A stretch of DNA of 64,000 nucleotides. It comes from JAEMQF01 sp963850525 (GTDB lineage: Bacteria > Pseudomonadota > Gammaproteobacteria > Burkholderiales > Burkholderiaceae_C). Each line of letters starts with the position of its first letter. Position 1 is the first letter of the stretch. The DNA lies in contig CAWKLQ010000008.1 of assembly GCA_963850525.1 (NCBI GenBank), positions 1,178,001 to 1,242,000 of the forward strand, given 5' to 3'. Position numbers and translations under genes: made by a program. Positions 50,068 to 58,508 of this stretch are shown here, one piece after another. Below the pieces are notes generated by a model. It was not told the DNA's origin and made no database searches. It saw only the letters and a list, made by a program, of their open reading frames with translations.

Positions 50068-52287
50068 TCACTGTGCGTCGCTGGTGGCCAGCGCCGCCGC
50101 CTCGCTGGTGGGGGAGAGCGCAGCGATCGCATCAAACCAGGGCGCGTTGCGCGGCAACAGCACTTGCTCGACCCAGGATTCGAGTTCTCGCGGCGGCAAT
50201 CCGCGGCTGAATAGAAAGCCTTGCATCGTCGAACAGCCCAGCCGCGCCAGGCTGTCCATCTGCGCGACCGTCTCGACGCCCTCGGCGACGACGCGCAAGT
50301 GCAGCGACTTGGCCAGCGCAATGATGGCCGTCACGACGGCCGTGCTTTCGCGCTGCTTGCCCAGGTTCTTGACGAAGGACCGGTCGATCTTGAGCTCGCC
50401 GATCGGCAGCGACGTGAGGTAGGCGAGCGACGAATAGCCGGTGCCGAAGTCGTCGATCGAAATCTTCACGCCGATCGCCTCGAGGCGGTGCAGCGTCGGG
50501 ATCACGCCGTGCAGGTCCGACATCAAGCCGGTTTCCGTGATTTCGATCGCCAGTGCGCTGTGCGGCACGCCGGCGCGCGTAACTGCGGCGTGAATCTTGT
50601 CGACCAGGTCGGCGCGTTCGAACATGCGATTGGGCAGGTTCACGGCGATAGCTTCGCGAAAGCCGAAGGCCTGCGCCCAGCGCTGCGCCTGCTGCGCGGC
50701 CTCAAACAGCGCCCACTCGCTCAAGTCCACGATCAGGCCTGACTCTTCGGCCACGGGAATGAAGTCCCCCGGCGGCACCAGCGCAGCGCCACGCTGCCAG
50801 CGCATCAGTGCTTCGACGCCCACCATGCGTCCCGAGCCCACGTCAACCTTGGGCTGGTAGTGCAGCACCAGTTCGTTGCGCTCGATCGCCTTGTGCAAGG
50901 CGCTTTCCAGCGCCAGCCGTTCGCGCCCCTTGCCGGCAAGGCGCGGGCTGAACTGCAGGGCCGCGTTGCTGCCCTGCGCCTTGACCGCCGACATCGCGAC
51001 ATCGGCGTTGCGCAGAAGATCCGCAGCGTCGAGCGCGTCGCGCGGAAACAGCGCCACACCCACGCCGGCGCTGACAAAACACTCTTCGCCGCCCACCACG
51101 ATGGGCGCGCGCAGCGACTCGACGATGCGCTGCGCGATGCCATGCGCGTGCTGCGCGTCGCCCACCTCGGGCAGCAGCGCGGCGAACTCGTCGCCGCCCA
51201 GGCGCCCGACGCACTCGAGCCGGTGCGCTGCCAACGCGCCGAGCGAAGCAGGCTCGGCCGTGGGCGGCGCGTCGAAATGGCGCACACAGGCACGCAGGCG
51301 CCGCGACACTTCGCGCAACAGCTCGTCGCCCGCCGCGTGGCCGAGCGTGTCGTTGATCATCTTGAAACGGTCCAGGTTGATCTGCAGCAGCGCGACACTG
51401 TGCTGCGAACGCCTCGCGTGTTCGATGGCGAGCTCGGTGCGCTGCACGATCTGCGCGCGGTTCGGCAAGTCGGTGAGCGCATCGAAGTTCGCCAGGTGCT
51501 GGATTTTTTCGTGCGCCGTCAGGCGCTCGGTCACGTCTTGCACGATGCCGCTGTAGCCGGGTTGCTTGCCACTCGCGTCGAACGGGCCCTCGGCCTCGAT
51601 GTGAATCACGCAGTGCTGCGCACCGGCGGCGAGGTGCACGTCGCACGCCAGCGCGGCTCCGCGGCGCTGCGCGTGGCGCCGCGCCAGCGCGAGGTGCGTG
51701 CGATGCGAAGGCGCGACCTTGCGCAGCAGGTCGCGCCACGACGCGGACTCGTCGGCGCCCATGCCCAGCACGCGCCGCGCCTCGGGCGAAAGGCCCGGTG
51801 CGGCCTGGCCGCGCCGCCACTCGACGCTGCCGATTCGCGCCAGGTCCTGGGCCTGCGCCAGGCGCGCCTTGCTTTGTTCGAGTTCGATGCGGTTGCGCGA
51901 CGCACGCAGCAGGTAACGCAGGCGCTGCGAGAGAAGCGTCCAGTTCGACGACTTGACGAAGAAATCGGTCGCGCCGGCGTCGAAGGCCCGCTGGATCGAT
52001 ACGTCGTCGTCCAAACCCGTCAGCATCAACACCGGCACCGCCTCGTAGCCCGCGACGGCGCGCATGCGCCGGCACGTCTCGAAGCCGTCCATGCCGGGCA
52101 TCATCGCGTCGAGCACGACGATCTCGGGTTGCCACTCGCCCAGCAGGCGCAGGCCTTGTTCGCCCTGCGTCGTCTGCCGAATTGCGAAGCCGCGCGATTG
52201 CAGCGCCGCCGAGCAGATCAGCAACATGACCTCGTCGTCGTCGACGAACAAGATCCGCGGCGCGTCGGCGGTTGGCTCTTGGTGCAT
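50068..52287 (-). CDS. Response regulator with PAS, GGDEF and EAL domains
   Basis: A 739-residue protein. The receiver domain (about 10-130) has the acidic pair in 'LFVDDDEVM', the phospho-acceptor Asp in 'IVVLDAMMPGMDG' and the switch region 'VLMLTGLDDD' / 'DFFVKSSN'. A PAS-like region (about 150-255) ends 'GIVQDVTERLTAHEKI'. The GGDEF domain has 'GRLGGDEFAALLPE' and the EAL domain has 'GVEALMRW', 'DDFGTGYSSL' and 'KIDRSFV', so both active sites are kept. ATG 52287 lies 20 nt after the upstream gene. It is a probable target of the hybrid kinase encoded three genes upstream. Confidence 0.92.
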   Translation of the reverse strand: MHQEPTADAPRILFVDDDEVMLLICSAALQSRGFAIRQTTQGEQGLRLLGEWQPEIVVLDAMMPGMDGFETCRRMRAVAGYEAVPVLMLTGLDDDVSIQRAFDAGATDFFVKSSNWTLLSQRLRYLLRASRNRIELEQSKARLAQAQDLARIGSVEWRRGQAAPGLSPEARRVLGMGADESASWRDLLRKVAPSHRTHLALARRHAQRRGAALACDVHLAAGAQHCVIHIEAEGPFDASGKQPGYSGIVQDVTERLTAHEKIQHLANFDALTDLPNRAQIVQRTELAIEHARRSQHSVALLQINLDRFKMINDTLGHAAGDELLREVSRRLRACVRHFDAPPTAEPASLGALAAHRLECVGRLGGDEFAALLPEVGDAQHAHGIAQRIVESLRAPIVVGGEECFVSAGVGVALFPRDALDAADLLRNADVAMSAVKAQGSNAALQFSPRLAGKGRERLALESALHKAIERNELVLHYQPKVDVGSGRMVGVEALMRWQRGAALVPPGDFIPVAEESGLIVDLSEWALFEAAQQAQRWAQAFGFREAIAVNLPNRMFERADLVDKIHAAVTRAGVPHSALAIEITETGLMSDLHGVIPTLHRLEAIGVKISIDDFGTGYSSLAYLTSLPIGELKIDRSFVKNLGKQRESTAVVTAIIALAKSLHLRVVAEGVETVAQMDSLARLGCSTMQGFLFSRGLPPRELESWVEQVLLPRNAPWFDAIAALSPTSEAAALATSDAQ

Positions 52288-52307
52288 ATCGTTTGTGTCC
52301 CTGCTGT

Positions 52308-53483
52308 TCACTTTTGCCCGGCGCGCCGCGGCAGCGCGACGCTGGGGCGCGACAAGGCGTGTCCGGCGGCGCTCGGGGTGTCGTCGCGCAACAGCCCGTG
52401 GCGCGGCATCGCGCGGCGCTCGCCACCGCGCGGCAGCGCCTCGTGCAGCGAGCGTGCGCTGGCAATCAGCAGGCGCGGCGCGCCGTCGGCGTGGCGCAGC
52501 GCGCAAAGGCTCACGTTGGCGCCGCGCTGGCCGCGCGGCGTTGCCCAGTGCAGCTCTTGTTCGACGCTGCGCCCGTCGTCCAGGACGCGGCGCACCGCCT
52601 GCGTCGCGGCCAGCGCGATCGCCTCGCCGAACGCCTGCGCAACGGTTTTGCCGACGACATGCGCGCGACGCAGCGCGAAGTCGCGCTCGGCGCGCCGGCT
52701 CAAACCGACGATGCGCAGGCTCTGCGGCTCGACGACGAACAGACTCACCTGGCGGTCGCTCGCGACGGCGGCAAGAAAGTCAGGCGCCTCGAACTGGGCG
52801 CGCAAGGCGCGCAGGCGTGCCGGCGACAGCCCGCCGGGGTTGCTGCGGCAGCGCTGCGCCACGTCGTTGAGCTCGCTGCGAACCACCTCGAGCAGCCGGC
52901 TCAAGGCCAGGGGTGCAACGCTGATTTCGAGACTTTCGAATTCGATCAACGCGACGACTTGGGCCGACTCGAGCACCGCCAGGGCGTGGCCCGAGTTCGG
53001 ATCGCAGACGACACCACGCTCGCGCAGTGCGCTAGCGGCCACCGCGCTCAAGGCCGTGGCGCCGCGTTTCAGACGCGGCGCGGCGAGGTCGAGCAATGGT
53101 TTGAGGCGCACGTCGGCATCGCCGGGCCCCACGTGTTCGACGAGCGCCGCCCGCACCTGGCGCGCTCCGAGTTCGTGCGTCAGGATGTGCCCCACGCCGC
53201 GCAGCGCTTCGTTCAGGTCGGGCGCGTTGGCGCAGGCGCGCGCCACCTGCGCAGCCGCTTCCAGCAAGAAGCCATCGTCCAGCGACGACTCAGGCGGGTG
53301 CAGTGCCTCCCGCGCGATCGCACGCGGCTTCCAGCCCCGCCACACGAGCAGCGCACACGCTAGCACGCCCAGAGCCACGGCAGCCAGGCGCGGCGCCAAG
53401 GTTTCGGGCAGCCACAGCGAGGCCAGCGCAAGCAGGGCGGCGAGCCAGAACAGCACTGTCAGCAGGATGGGTCGGAGGGGCAT
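52308..53483 (-). CDS. Membrane protein with GAF/PAS-like signalling region
   Basis: A 391-residue protein from ATG 53483 (MPLRPILLTVLFWLAALLAL). Two N-terminal helices are followed by a soluble region of alternating helices and strands that looks like a GAF domain (about 75-215, 'LEAAAQVARACANAPDLNEAL', then 'HILTHELGARQVRAALVEHVG') and a PAS-like domain (about 245-355, 'SLFVVEPQSLRIVGLSRRAE', 'ALRRAHVVGKTVAQAFGEAI'). The last 35 residues are basic and disordered. No kinase or cyclase domain is present. It sits between two response-regulator genes of the operon and may be a sensory partner; the function is inferred. Confidence 0.65.
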   Translation of the reverse strand: MPLRPILLTVLFWLAALLALASLWLPETLAPRLAAVALGVLACALLVWRGWKPRAIAREALHPPESSLDDGFLLEAAAQVARACANAPDLNEALRGVGHILTHELGARQVRAALVEHVGPGDADVRLKPLLDLAAPRLKRGATALSAVAASALRERGVVCDPNSGHALAVLESAQVVALIEFESLEISVAPLALSRLLEVVRSELNDVAQRCRSNPGGLSPARLRALRAQFEAPDFLAAVASDRQVSLFVVEPQSLRIVGLSRRAERDFALRRAHVVGKTVAQAFGEAIALAATQAVRRVLDDGRSVEQELHWATPRGQRGANVSLCALRHADGAPRLLIASARSLHEALPRGGERRAMPRHGLLRDDTPSAAGHALSRPSVALPRRAGQK

Positions 53484-53574
53484 CGGCCAGGCGGCGCCGG
53501 AGCAAGGCGCTTCGCAATGATCCAATTTCGGCGCCCCTTGACAATACTTGAACACCGCCCGGGCTCGCGGTTCG

Positions 53575-54921
53575 TCAGTTCGCGTTCAACGGCGCCAACA
53601 ATTCAACGTCTGCGGCGTAGAGTTCACAGGCGCTACCTCCTGCCGCCTTGGCCCGGTACATCGCCGAATCGGCGCGGTCGAGCAATGTGGCCGCGGCGTC
53701 ACCATCGGTCGGATAGATCGCGATGCCAATGCTCGTGCCAAGGGTCACGCGTTGCCCCTGCACGTTGAACGGCCGGGCCATGGCGTCGCGAATCCGGTGT
53801 GCAACGGTGAGTGCATCCTCGGGCTGTTCAATGTCAAGAAGCAATGCCGTGAACTCGTCACCCCCGAGTCGGGCAAGCTCAACCTCGTTGCGCGTTTCGC
53901 TGAAGCGCGACACCACGTCGGAGGGGCGAACCACGTCGCGAAGCCTGTCCGCAACGGCTTGCAAGACTTCATCGCCCGCCGCGTGCCCCAGACTGTCGTT
54001 GATCTGCTTGAAGCCATCGAGGTCCATGAACAGCACGCCCAACTTGTGCGCCGAGTGGCGCGCGCGCGCAATCTCCCGGTTCACTCTTTCGAGGAACGAT
54101 TGCCGATTCGGCAAGCCGGTCAGGCTGTCGAAGTGGGCGAGCCGCAAAATTTGCCGCTCGGCCTCCTTGCGTTGCGTGATGTCGCGGGACAACATGATGA
54201 AGTGGGGCCTGCCCGCACCGTTGGCCTTGCGCGACACAGAGAGTTCGAACCAGAAATTGCCGTCCGCCAATCGCAGTTCAAATTGCTTGCCTGAGGAAGA
54301 ACCGTCTTCGTGCGCTGCCGCCAACGCCTCCATGCACACCTGCGCGGCTGGCGGCGGAAGGACTTCGGCAAGCGTCTTACCGAGGAAGACCTCGGCCGGC
54401 GCCGCCAGCAGATTCGCCCGCGGCGCGTGGTAATCGATGTAGCGCCCGTCCAGGTCGAGTTCGAACAACAGGTCGGGGAGTGCCTCCAGGATGGCGGCAT
54501 TGCGGGCTTCGGACTTTTGCAGGTCGAGCAACGCCTGAGACGCACGCAGCAAATATTTCACGCGATGTCCGATCAGCGCCCGGTTCAGCGGCTTGGAGAT
54601 GAAGTCGGTCGCGCCCGAGTCGTAGGCGCGTTCCACCGAGTTCACATCGTCCATGCCGGTGACCATCACGATGGGCAGCAGGGGGCCAGCCTGCGCGCGC
54701 AGCGTCGCGCAGACTTCGTGCCCATCCAGGCCGGGCATCTCGACGTCGAGCATCACCAGGTCCCAGGCGTGGGCGCTGAACTGGCGCAACGCGTCTTCGC
54801 CGTCAACCGCCAGGCCCACCTCAAACCCTGCCTGGTGCAACGCGGCGCGCAACAAGATGCGGGCAGTGGCATCGTCGTCGGCAACCAGAATCCGCTGCGG
54901 GGCCGGCGCGGCAATCGGCAT
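53575..54921 (-). CDS. Response regulator with PAS and GGDEF domains
   Basis: A 448-residue diguanylate cyclase whose ATG shares one base with the stop of the kinase gene (TGATG). The receiver domain (about 8-125) has 'ILVADDDATAR', the acceptor Asp in 'LVMLDVEMPGLDG' and 'IVMVTGMDDV'. A PAS domain (about 145-255) carries 'LLFELDLDGRYIDYHAPRAN'. The GGDEF domain (about 275-440) has the active 'ARLGGDEFTALLLDI' and 'FKQINDSLGHAAGDEVL'. The tight coupling makes it the most probable direct partner of the hybrid kinase. Confidence 0.93.
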   Translation of the reverse strand: MPIAAPAPQRILVADDDATARILLRAALHQAGFEVGLAVDGEDALRQFSAHAWDLVMLDVEMPGLDGHEVCATLRAQAGPLLPIVMVTGMDDVNSVERAYDSGATDFISKPLNRALIGHRVKYLLRASQALLDLQKSEARNAAILEALPDLLFELDLDGRYIDYHAPRANLLAAPAEVFLGKTLAEVLPPPAAQVCMEALAAAHEDGSSSGKQFELRLADGNFWFELSVSRKANGAGRPHFIMLSRDITQRKEAERQILRLAHFDSLTGLPNRQSFLERVNREIARARHSAHKLGVLFMDLDGFKQINDSLGHAAGDEVLQAVADRLRDVVRPSDVVSRFSETRNEVELARLGGDEFTALLLDIEQPEDALTVAHRIRDAMARPFNVQGQRVTLGTSIGIAIYPTDGDAAATLLDRADSAMYRAKAAGGSACELYAADVELLAPLNAN

Positions 54922-57725
54922 CACGCCACCTCCAGCAAGATTTCGCGCAGTTGCGCGACGGCGCGCTCGTGCTCGCGCAGCGTCTTGTCGAACAACCCGT
55001 GCGCCGCATCGATGCGGCCTTCGCGGCCCATCTTTTCGAGTTCGCGATAGCAGCCCGAGGCGATCTGCGCGCCCACATTGGCCGTGCTCGACTTGAGCAC
55101 GTGGGCGGCGCGCGCAAGTTGCGCGGCGTCGCCGGTGTGGATCGACTGCGCAATCTGGGTCAGGCCGGCCTCGGAAGCGCCGAGGAAGGCCAGCAACATT
55201 TCCCTGACCAGATCCATGCTGCCGGACGCGCCGAGTTCGCGCAGCGCTTCGATCGCCGCCAGGTCGATCGGCGGCGGCTCGTCGGCGGCGGCTGGCGCTG
55301 CAGCGCTTCGCTGAACCGGCGCCGGCGCGGCGCGGGCGTGAACGTCGGTGCCGTGGGCCGAACCCGCCGTCGCATCCGGCCCTACCGGCACGCCGTGCAG
55401 CCTCGTCAGCCAAGCTTCCAGCGTGGCGCGCAGCGCGCTGAGCGTATACGGCTTCGCGAGAAAGGCATTCATGCCGGCGTCGAGGCACTTCTGCGCGTCG
55501 CCCTGCATCGCATTCGCGGTGAGGGCCACGATGGGCAAGTCGGCGGCGCCACCTCCTGGCAGCCGCCGAATCGTCGCTGTCGCCTCGTAGCCGTCCATCA
55601 CCGGCATCTGGCAATCCATCAGCACCAGATCGAAGCGATGCTGGCAAAAGCGCTCGACCGCCTCGGCGCCGTTCACCGCCACGTCCATCGACAGGCCGAG
55701 TTTCCTCAGCATCGCTTTGGCCATGGCCAGGTTGACCGGGTTGTCTTCGACGAGCAGCACGTGACCGACCAGGTGGCCCTCAGTGGCCTCCAGGGGTTGC
55801 GCCGCGCGCGGAGGAGCGCCGGGTACGGCGCCGGCCAACACGTCGCGGACCACCTTGAACAGATCGGCGCGCCGGATCGGCTTGTTGAGATAACGCAGGA
55901 TGCCCAGCTCCTGGCGCGCACGCTGATCGGCCCCGGCGTAGCTCGAGCTCAACATGATCAGTTTCGTGCGCTCGGCATCCGGCCTGGCCTGAATTTCGCT
56001 CGCCAGCTGCAGCCCGTCCATCGCGGGCATGTGCATGTCGAGCACGGCGAGTTCGAACGGCGCGCCGCGCTGCGCCGCCTCGCTCATGCACTGCAACGCT
56101 TCGTGACCACCGGTCGCACAGGTCACGCGCATCGCCCAGCCTTGGAGTTGTTGGCGCAGGATGTCGCGGTTCGTCTGGTTGTCGTCCACCACCAGGACGC
56201 GAACGCCTTCGAGAGCAGCGCTGGACAGGGGCGGCACTTTCGGCGCGCGCGCGTTCTGCAGGCGCAGATCGATGATGAATTTCGAGCCCTGGCCAGGCGC
56301 GCTTTCGACACGAATGCTGCCACCCATCAGCATCAGCAAACGCTTGCAAATCGCCAGCCCGAGGCCGGTGCCGCCGAAGCGGCGTGTCGTGCCGCCGTCG
56401 GCCTGCAAGAAATGCTCGAAGATCCTGGCGTGTGCATCGGCAGCAATGCCGATGCCGGTGTCATGCACACAAATGCAAATCGACGTCTCCCGCGCCGACT
56501 GGTGCTCGAGGGTCACACGCACCACCACCTCGCCGTCGTCAGTGAACTTGATCGCGTTGCCGACCAGGTTGGCGATCACCTGGCGCAGGCGCAGCGGGTC
56601 GCCGTGCAGCGCCAGCAGCGCGTCGTGCGGGATGAACTGCGCGGCGAGTTCCAGACCCTTGATCTGCGCCGGTTGCGCGAACATCGCGACGGCCTCTTCC
56701 ACCACGTCCACCAGATCGAAGTCGACCGCCTCGAGTTCCAGCTGCCCGGATTCGATCTTGGAAAAGTCCAGGATGTCGTTGATGACTCCCAGCAGATGTC
56801 GCCCCGACGCCTGCACCGCTTCGGCCCAGCTGCGCTGTTGCGCGTCGAGGGGGCTGTCGATGAGCAGCTCATTCATTCCCAACACGCCGTTCAACGGGGT
56901 GCGAATCTCGTGGCTCATCGTCGCCAAGAATTCGCTCTTCGCCTCGCTCGCGGCTTCGGCGGCGTCTCTTGCCTGAATCAACTCCGCGGTTCGCAGCGCG
57001 ACCTCTTCTTCCAGGTGGTCGCGATGCGCCGCCAGGCGGGCATCGCGCTCCTGGATCTGGCCCAGCATCTCATTGAAGCCCTTGGCCAGCGTGTCCAGCT
57101 CGGCAATGTCGTTGGGCTGGGCGCGCAGGCCGTAGTCGCCCGCCGTCGAAACGGATTCCGTCAACTGATTCAGGCTCGCCAACGGTTGCAAGACGGAATG
57201 ATTGAGCCGGCGCAGCAACCACCCGCTCGCACTCAGCGCCAGCAGCGCGGCGATCAGCGTCGCCAGGATCTGCCAAGCGGTCTGGCGGTAGAGGTTCGAC
57301 AGGTCCACCGCGAACACAAGGCGCCCGCGCGCTTCGTTCTGCAGCAGAATCGGCTGCGACAGCGTGAGGTACGCGAGCCCGATCCGCAAGCCCGGCTCGC
57401 TGCCTGCCAGGGTGGCCGCGGCAACATGCCCTTCGCGCTGGTAGGAGGCAAACAAATCGCCGCCCTTGCCGTACAGCGCGCCGACGTGGATGTCGTCTGA
57501 GTTGCGCAGCGACTGCAGCAGCTCGTTGGCCGCTTTGGCGTCCTGGAACAGCAGCGACGCCGTCGCGTTCTCGGCCAGCACCTTGGCCTGCACCCGGCTC
57601 GTGTTGATCAGGCTGAACAGACCCACGGTGAAGCTGGTCATGACAACAATGGCCGCCACCACGCCCACCGCCGTGCCCAGGGCAATCCGGTTGATGCGGC
57701 GCAAGCGCGTTCCGAGCGCGATCAT
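54921..57725 (-). CDS. Hybrid sensor histidine kinase (HAMP-HisKA-HATPase-REC-REC-Hpt)
   Basis: A 934-residue membrane kinase. TM1 (about 16-40) and TM2 (about 150-172) enclose a CHASE8-like periplasmic domain. A HAMP segment (about 172-225) leads to the phosphorylated His272 in 'FLATMSHEIRTPLNG', then the ATP-binding boxes 'LRQVIANLVGNAIKF', 'DTGIGI' and 'GGTGLGLAI'. Two receiver domains follow with acceptor Asp563 ('LAVLDMHMPAMDG') and Asp704 ('LVLMDCQMPVMDG'), then an Hpt domain with His875 ('AAHVLKSSTANVG'). The start overlaps the YfiR gene's stop (ATGA). It can relay phosphate through Hpt to the downstream response regulators. Confidence 0.95.
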   Translation of the reverse strand: MIALGTRLRRINRIALGTAVGVVAAIVVMTSFTVGLFSLINTSRVQAKVLAENATASLLFQDAKAANELLQSLRNSDDIHVGALYGKGGDLFASYQREGHVAAATLAGSEPGLRIGLAYLTLSQPILLQNEARGRLVFAVDLSNLYRQTAWQILATLIAALLALSASGWLLRRLNHSVLQPLASLNQLTESVSTAGDYGLRAQPNDIAELDTLAKGFNEMLGQIQERDARLAAHRDHLEEEVALRTAELIQARDAAEAASEAKSEFLATMSHEIRTPLNGVLGMNELLIDSPLDAQQRSWAEAVQASGRHLLGVINDILDFSKIESGQLELEAVDFDLVDVVEEAVAMFAQPAQIKGLELAAQFIPHDALLALHGDPLRLRQVIANLVGNAIKFTDDGEVVVRVTLEHQSARETSICICVHDTGIGIAADAHARIFEHFLQADGGTTRRFGGTGLGLAICKRLLMLMGGSIRVESAPGQGSKFIIDLRLQNARAPKVPPLSSAALEGVRVLVVDDNQTNRDILRQQLQGWAMRVTCATGGHEALQCMSEAAQRGAPFELAVLDMHMPAMDGLQLASEIQARPDAERTKLIMLSSSYAGADQRARQELGILRYLNKPIRRADLFKVVRDVLAGAVPGAPPRAAQPLEATEGHLVGHVLLVEDNPVNLAMAKAMLRKLGLSMDVAVNGAEAVERFCQHRFDLVLMDCQMPVMDGYEATATIRRLPGGGAADLPIVALTANAMQGDAQKCLDAGMNAFLAKPYTLSALRATLEAWLTRLHGVPVGPDATAGSAHGTDVHARAAPAPVQRSAAAPAAADEPPPIDLAAIEALRELGASGSMDLVREMLLAFLGASEAGLTQIAQSIHTGDAAQLARAAHVLKSSTANVGAQIASGCYRELEKMGREGRIDAAHGLFDKTLREHERAVAQLREILLEVA

Positions 57726-58252
57726 TGCTGCACCTCCGTGGCCAGGCGCAACAGCTTCGAGCTGAGGTTGAGTTTTGCTGCGCGCGCAGCCTGCAGGTTC
57801 GCCTGGAACGAGATCTTGTTCTGCGCCAGCGCCATGTTGAGGGCAACGCCCTGGCGCGCAGCACCGGGGCTGTCAGCGACGGTCAGCACCGGCAGGTCGC
57901 GCAACCCGTCGAGCACGTGCGGCAGGCCGTCGATCGCCGACGCGGCGATGAACACGATTTGACAGCCCTTGAGGGATTCGTTGACGCGCCGGCGCTGCAC
58001 AGCGAGGCTGCGCGCGCCGACGCTTTTGTCCTGCAGCGCATCGATCTCCTTGCCGAACGGATCGGTCCCGTGAATGCACAGATTGAGAGTTGGGCCGACC
58101 TCGGTGGGCCATTCGGTGAAGAGCGCGAAGTTGTACAGGAACGCTGCCTTCAGGCGGTATTCGGGCAGTTCGTCGGCCATCGCGCCGTGGGCCAACGACA
58201 GCAGCGCCGAAAGGCCAAGGGCGCATACCCACAGGCGCTGGCGAACGCTCAC
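57722..58252 (-). CDS. YfiR-family (DUF4154) periplasmic protein
   Basis: A 176-residue exported protein starting with GTG at 58252, inside a GTGA overlap with the upstream 84-residue gene. A signal peptide (LWVCALGLSALLSLAHGAMA) precedes the YfiR fold: 'ELPEYRLKAAFLYNFALFTEWP', split here at about residues 25-46, then 'LNLCIHGTDPFGKEIDAL', 'GCQIVFIAASAIDGLPHVLD', 'VLTVADSPGAARQGVALNM' and 'NKISFQANLQAARAAKLN'. YfiR of Pseudomonas represses a membrane cyclase from the periplasm; paralogues next to kinases are thought to tune the sensor domain. Here the partner is probably the hybrid kinase, whose gene overlaps this one by four bases. Confidence 0.9.
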   Translation of the reverse strand: MSVRQRLWVCALGLSALLSLAHGAMADELPEYRLKAAFLYNFALFTEWPTEVGPTLNLCIHGTDPFGKEIDALQDKSVGARSLAVQRRRVNESLKGCQIVFIAASAIDGLPHVLDGLRDLPVLTVADSPGAARQGVALNMALAQNKISFQANLQAARAAKLNLSSKLLRLATEVQQ

Positions 58253-58503
58253 GGCGTGCTCCCATCGGACGACAGCGCGGCGATAGCTCCCTTTCCGTAG
58301 TGGGTGGATTGCGACACCCGTCCCGGCGAGACTTTCAATTGCAGCAAGCGCTCGAAGGGCACAAGCAGCAAGTATTCGAGACTGCAGGAGTGCGCCACGG
58401 CGGGGGTGGCCAGCGCCAAGGCTGTCAGGCCAGAGCCGAGCGCCCGGCCCCATCTGCTGGCGAGGCGGGGCGAAAGGCCTGGGTCGAGGACTCGGCGCAG
58501 CAT
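58249..58503 (-). CDS. Small exported protein between TonB receptor and YfiR (84 residues)
   Basis: The gene starts at ATG 58503, five bases after the receptor stop, and overlaps the YfiR start by GTGA. An N-terminal signal (GLTALALATPAVAHS) is followed by a short mature part with one Cys and 'PFERLLQLKVSPGRV'. That segment resembles the receptor's own 'SLEQLLDVTVIGAS' near its mature N terminus. No family is known to me. Its fixed place between receptor and YfiR genes suggests a periplasmic linker or regulator in this pathway. Being a real gene rather than a spacer is supported by the two overlaps and the signal peptide. Confidence 0.6.
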   Translation of the reverse strand: MLRRVLDPGLSPRLASRWGRALGSGLTALALATPAVAHSCSLEYLLLVPFERLLQLKVSPGRVSQSTHYGKGAIAALSSDGSTP

Positions 58504-58508
58504 GTCGA

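Noticed and set aside
53520..53560. TTGACA on the plus strand near 53537
   Set aside because: No plus-strand gene follows and no matching -10 element lies at proper distance.
54951..57500. Open frame of 849 codons on the plus strand
   Set aside because: It is antisense to the hybrid kinase, whose motifs are complete; the frame is a mirror of its codon usage.
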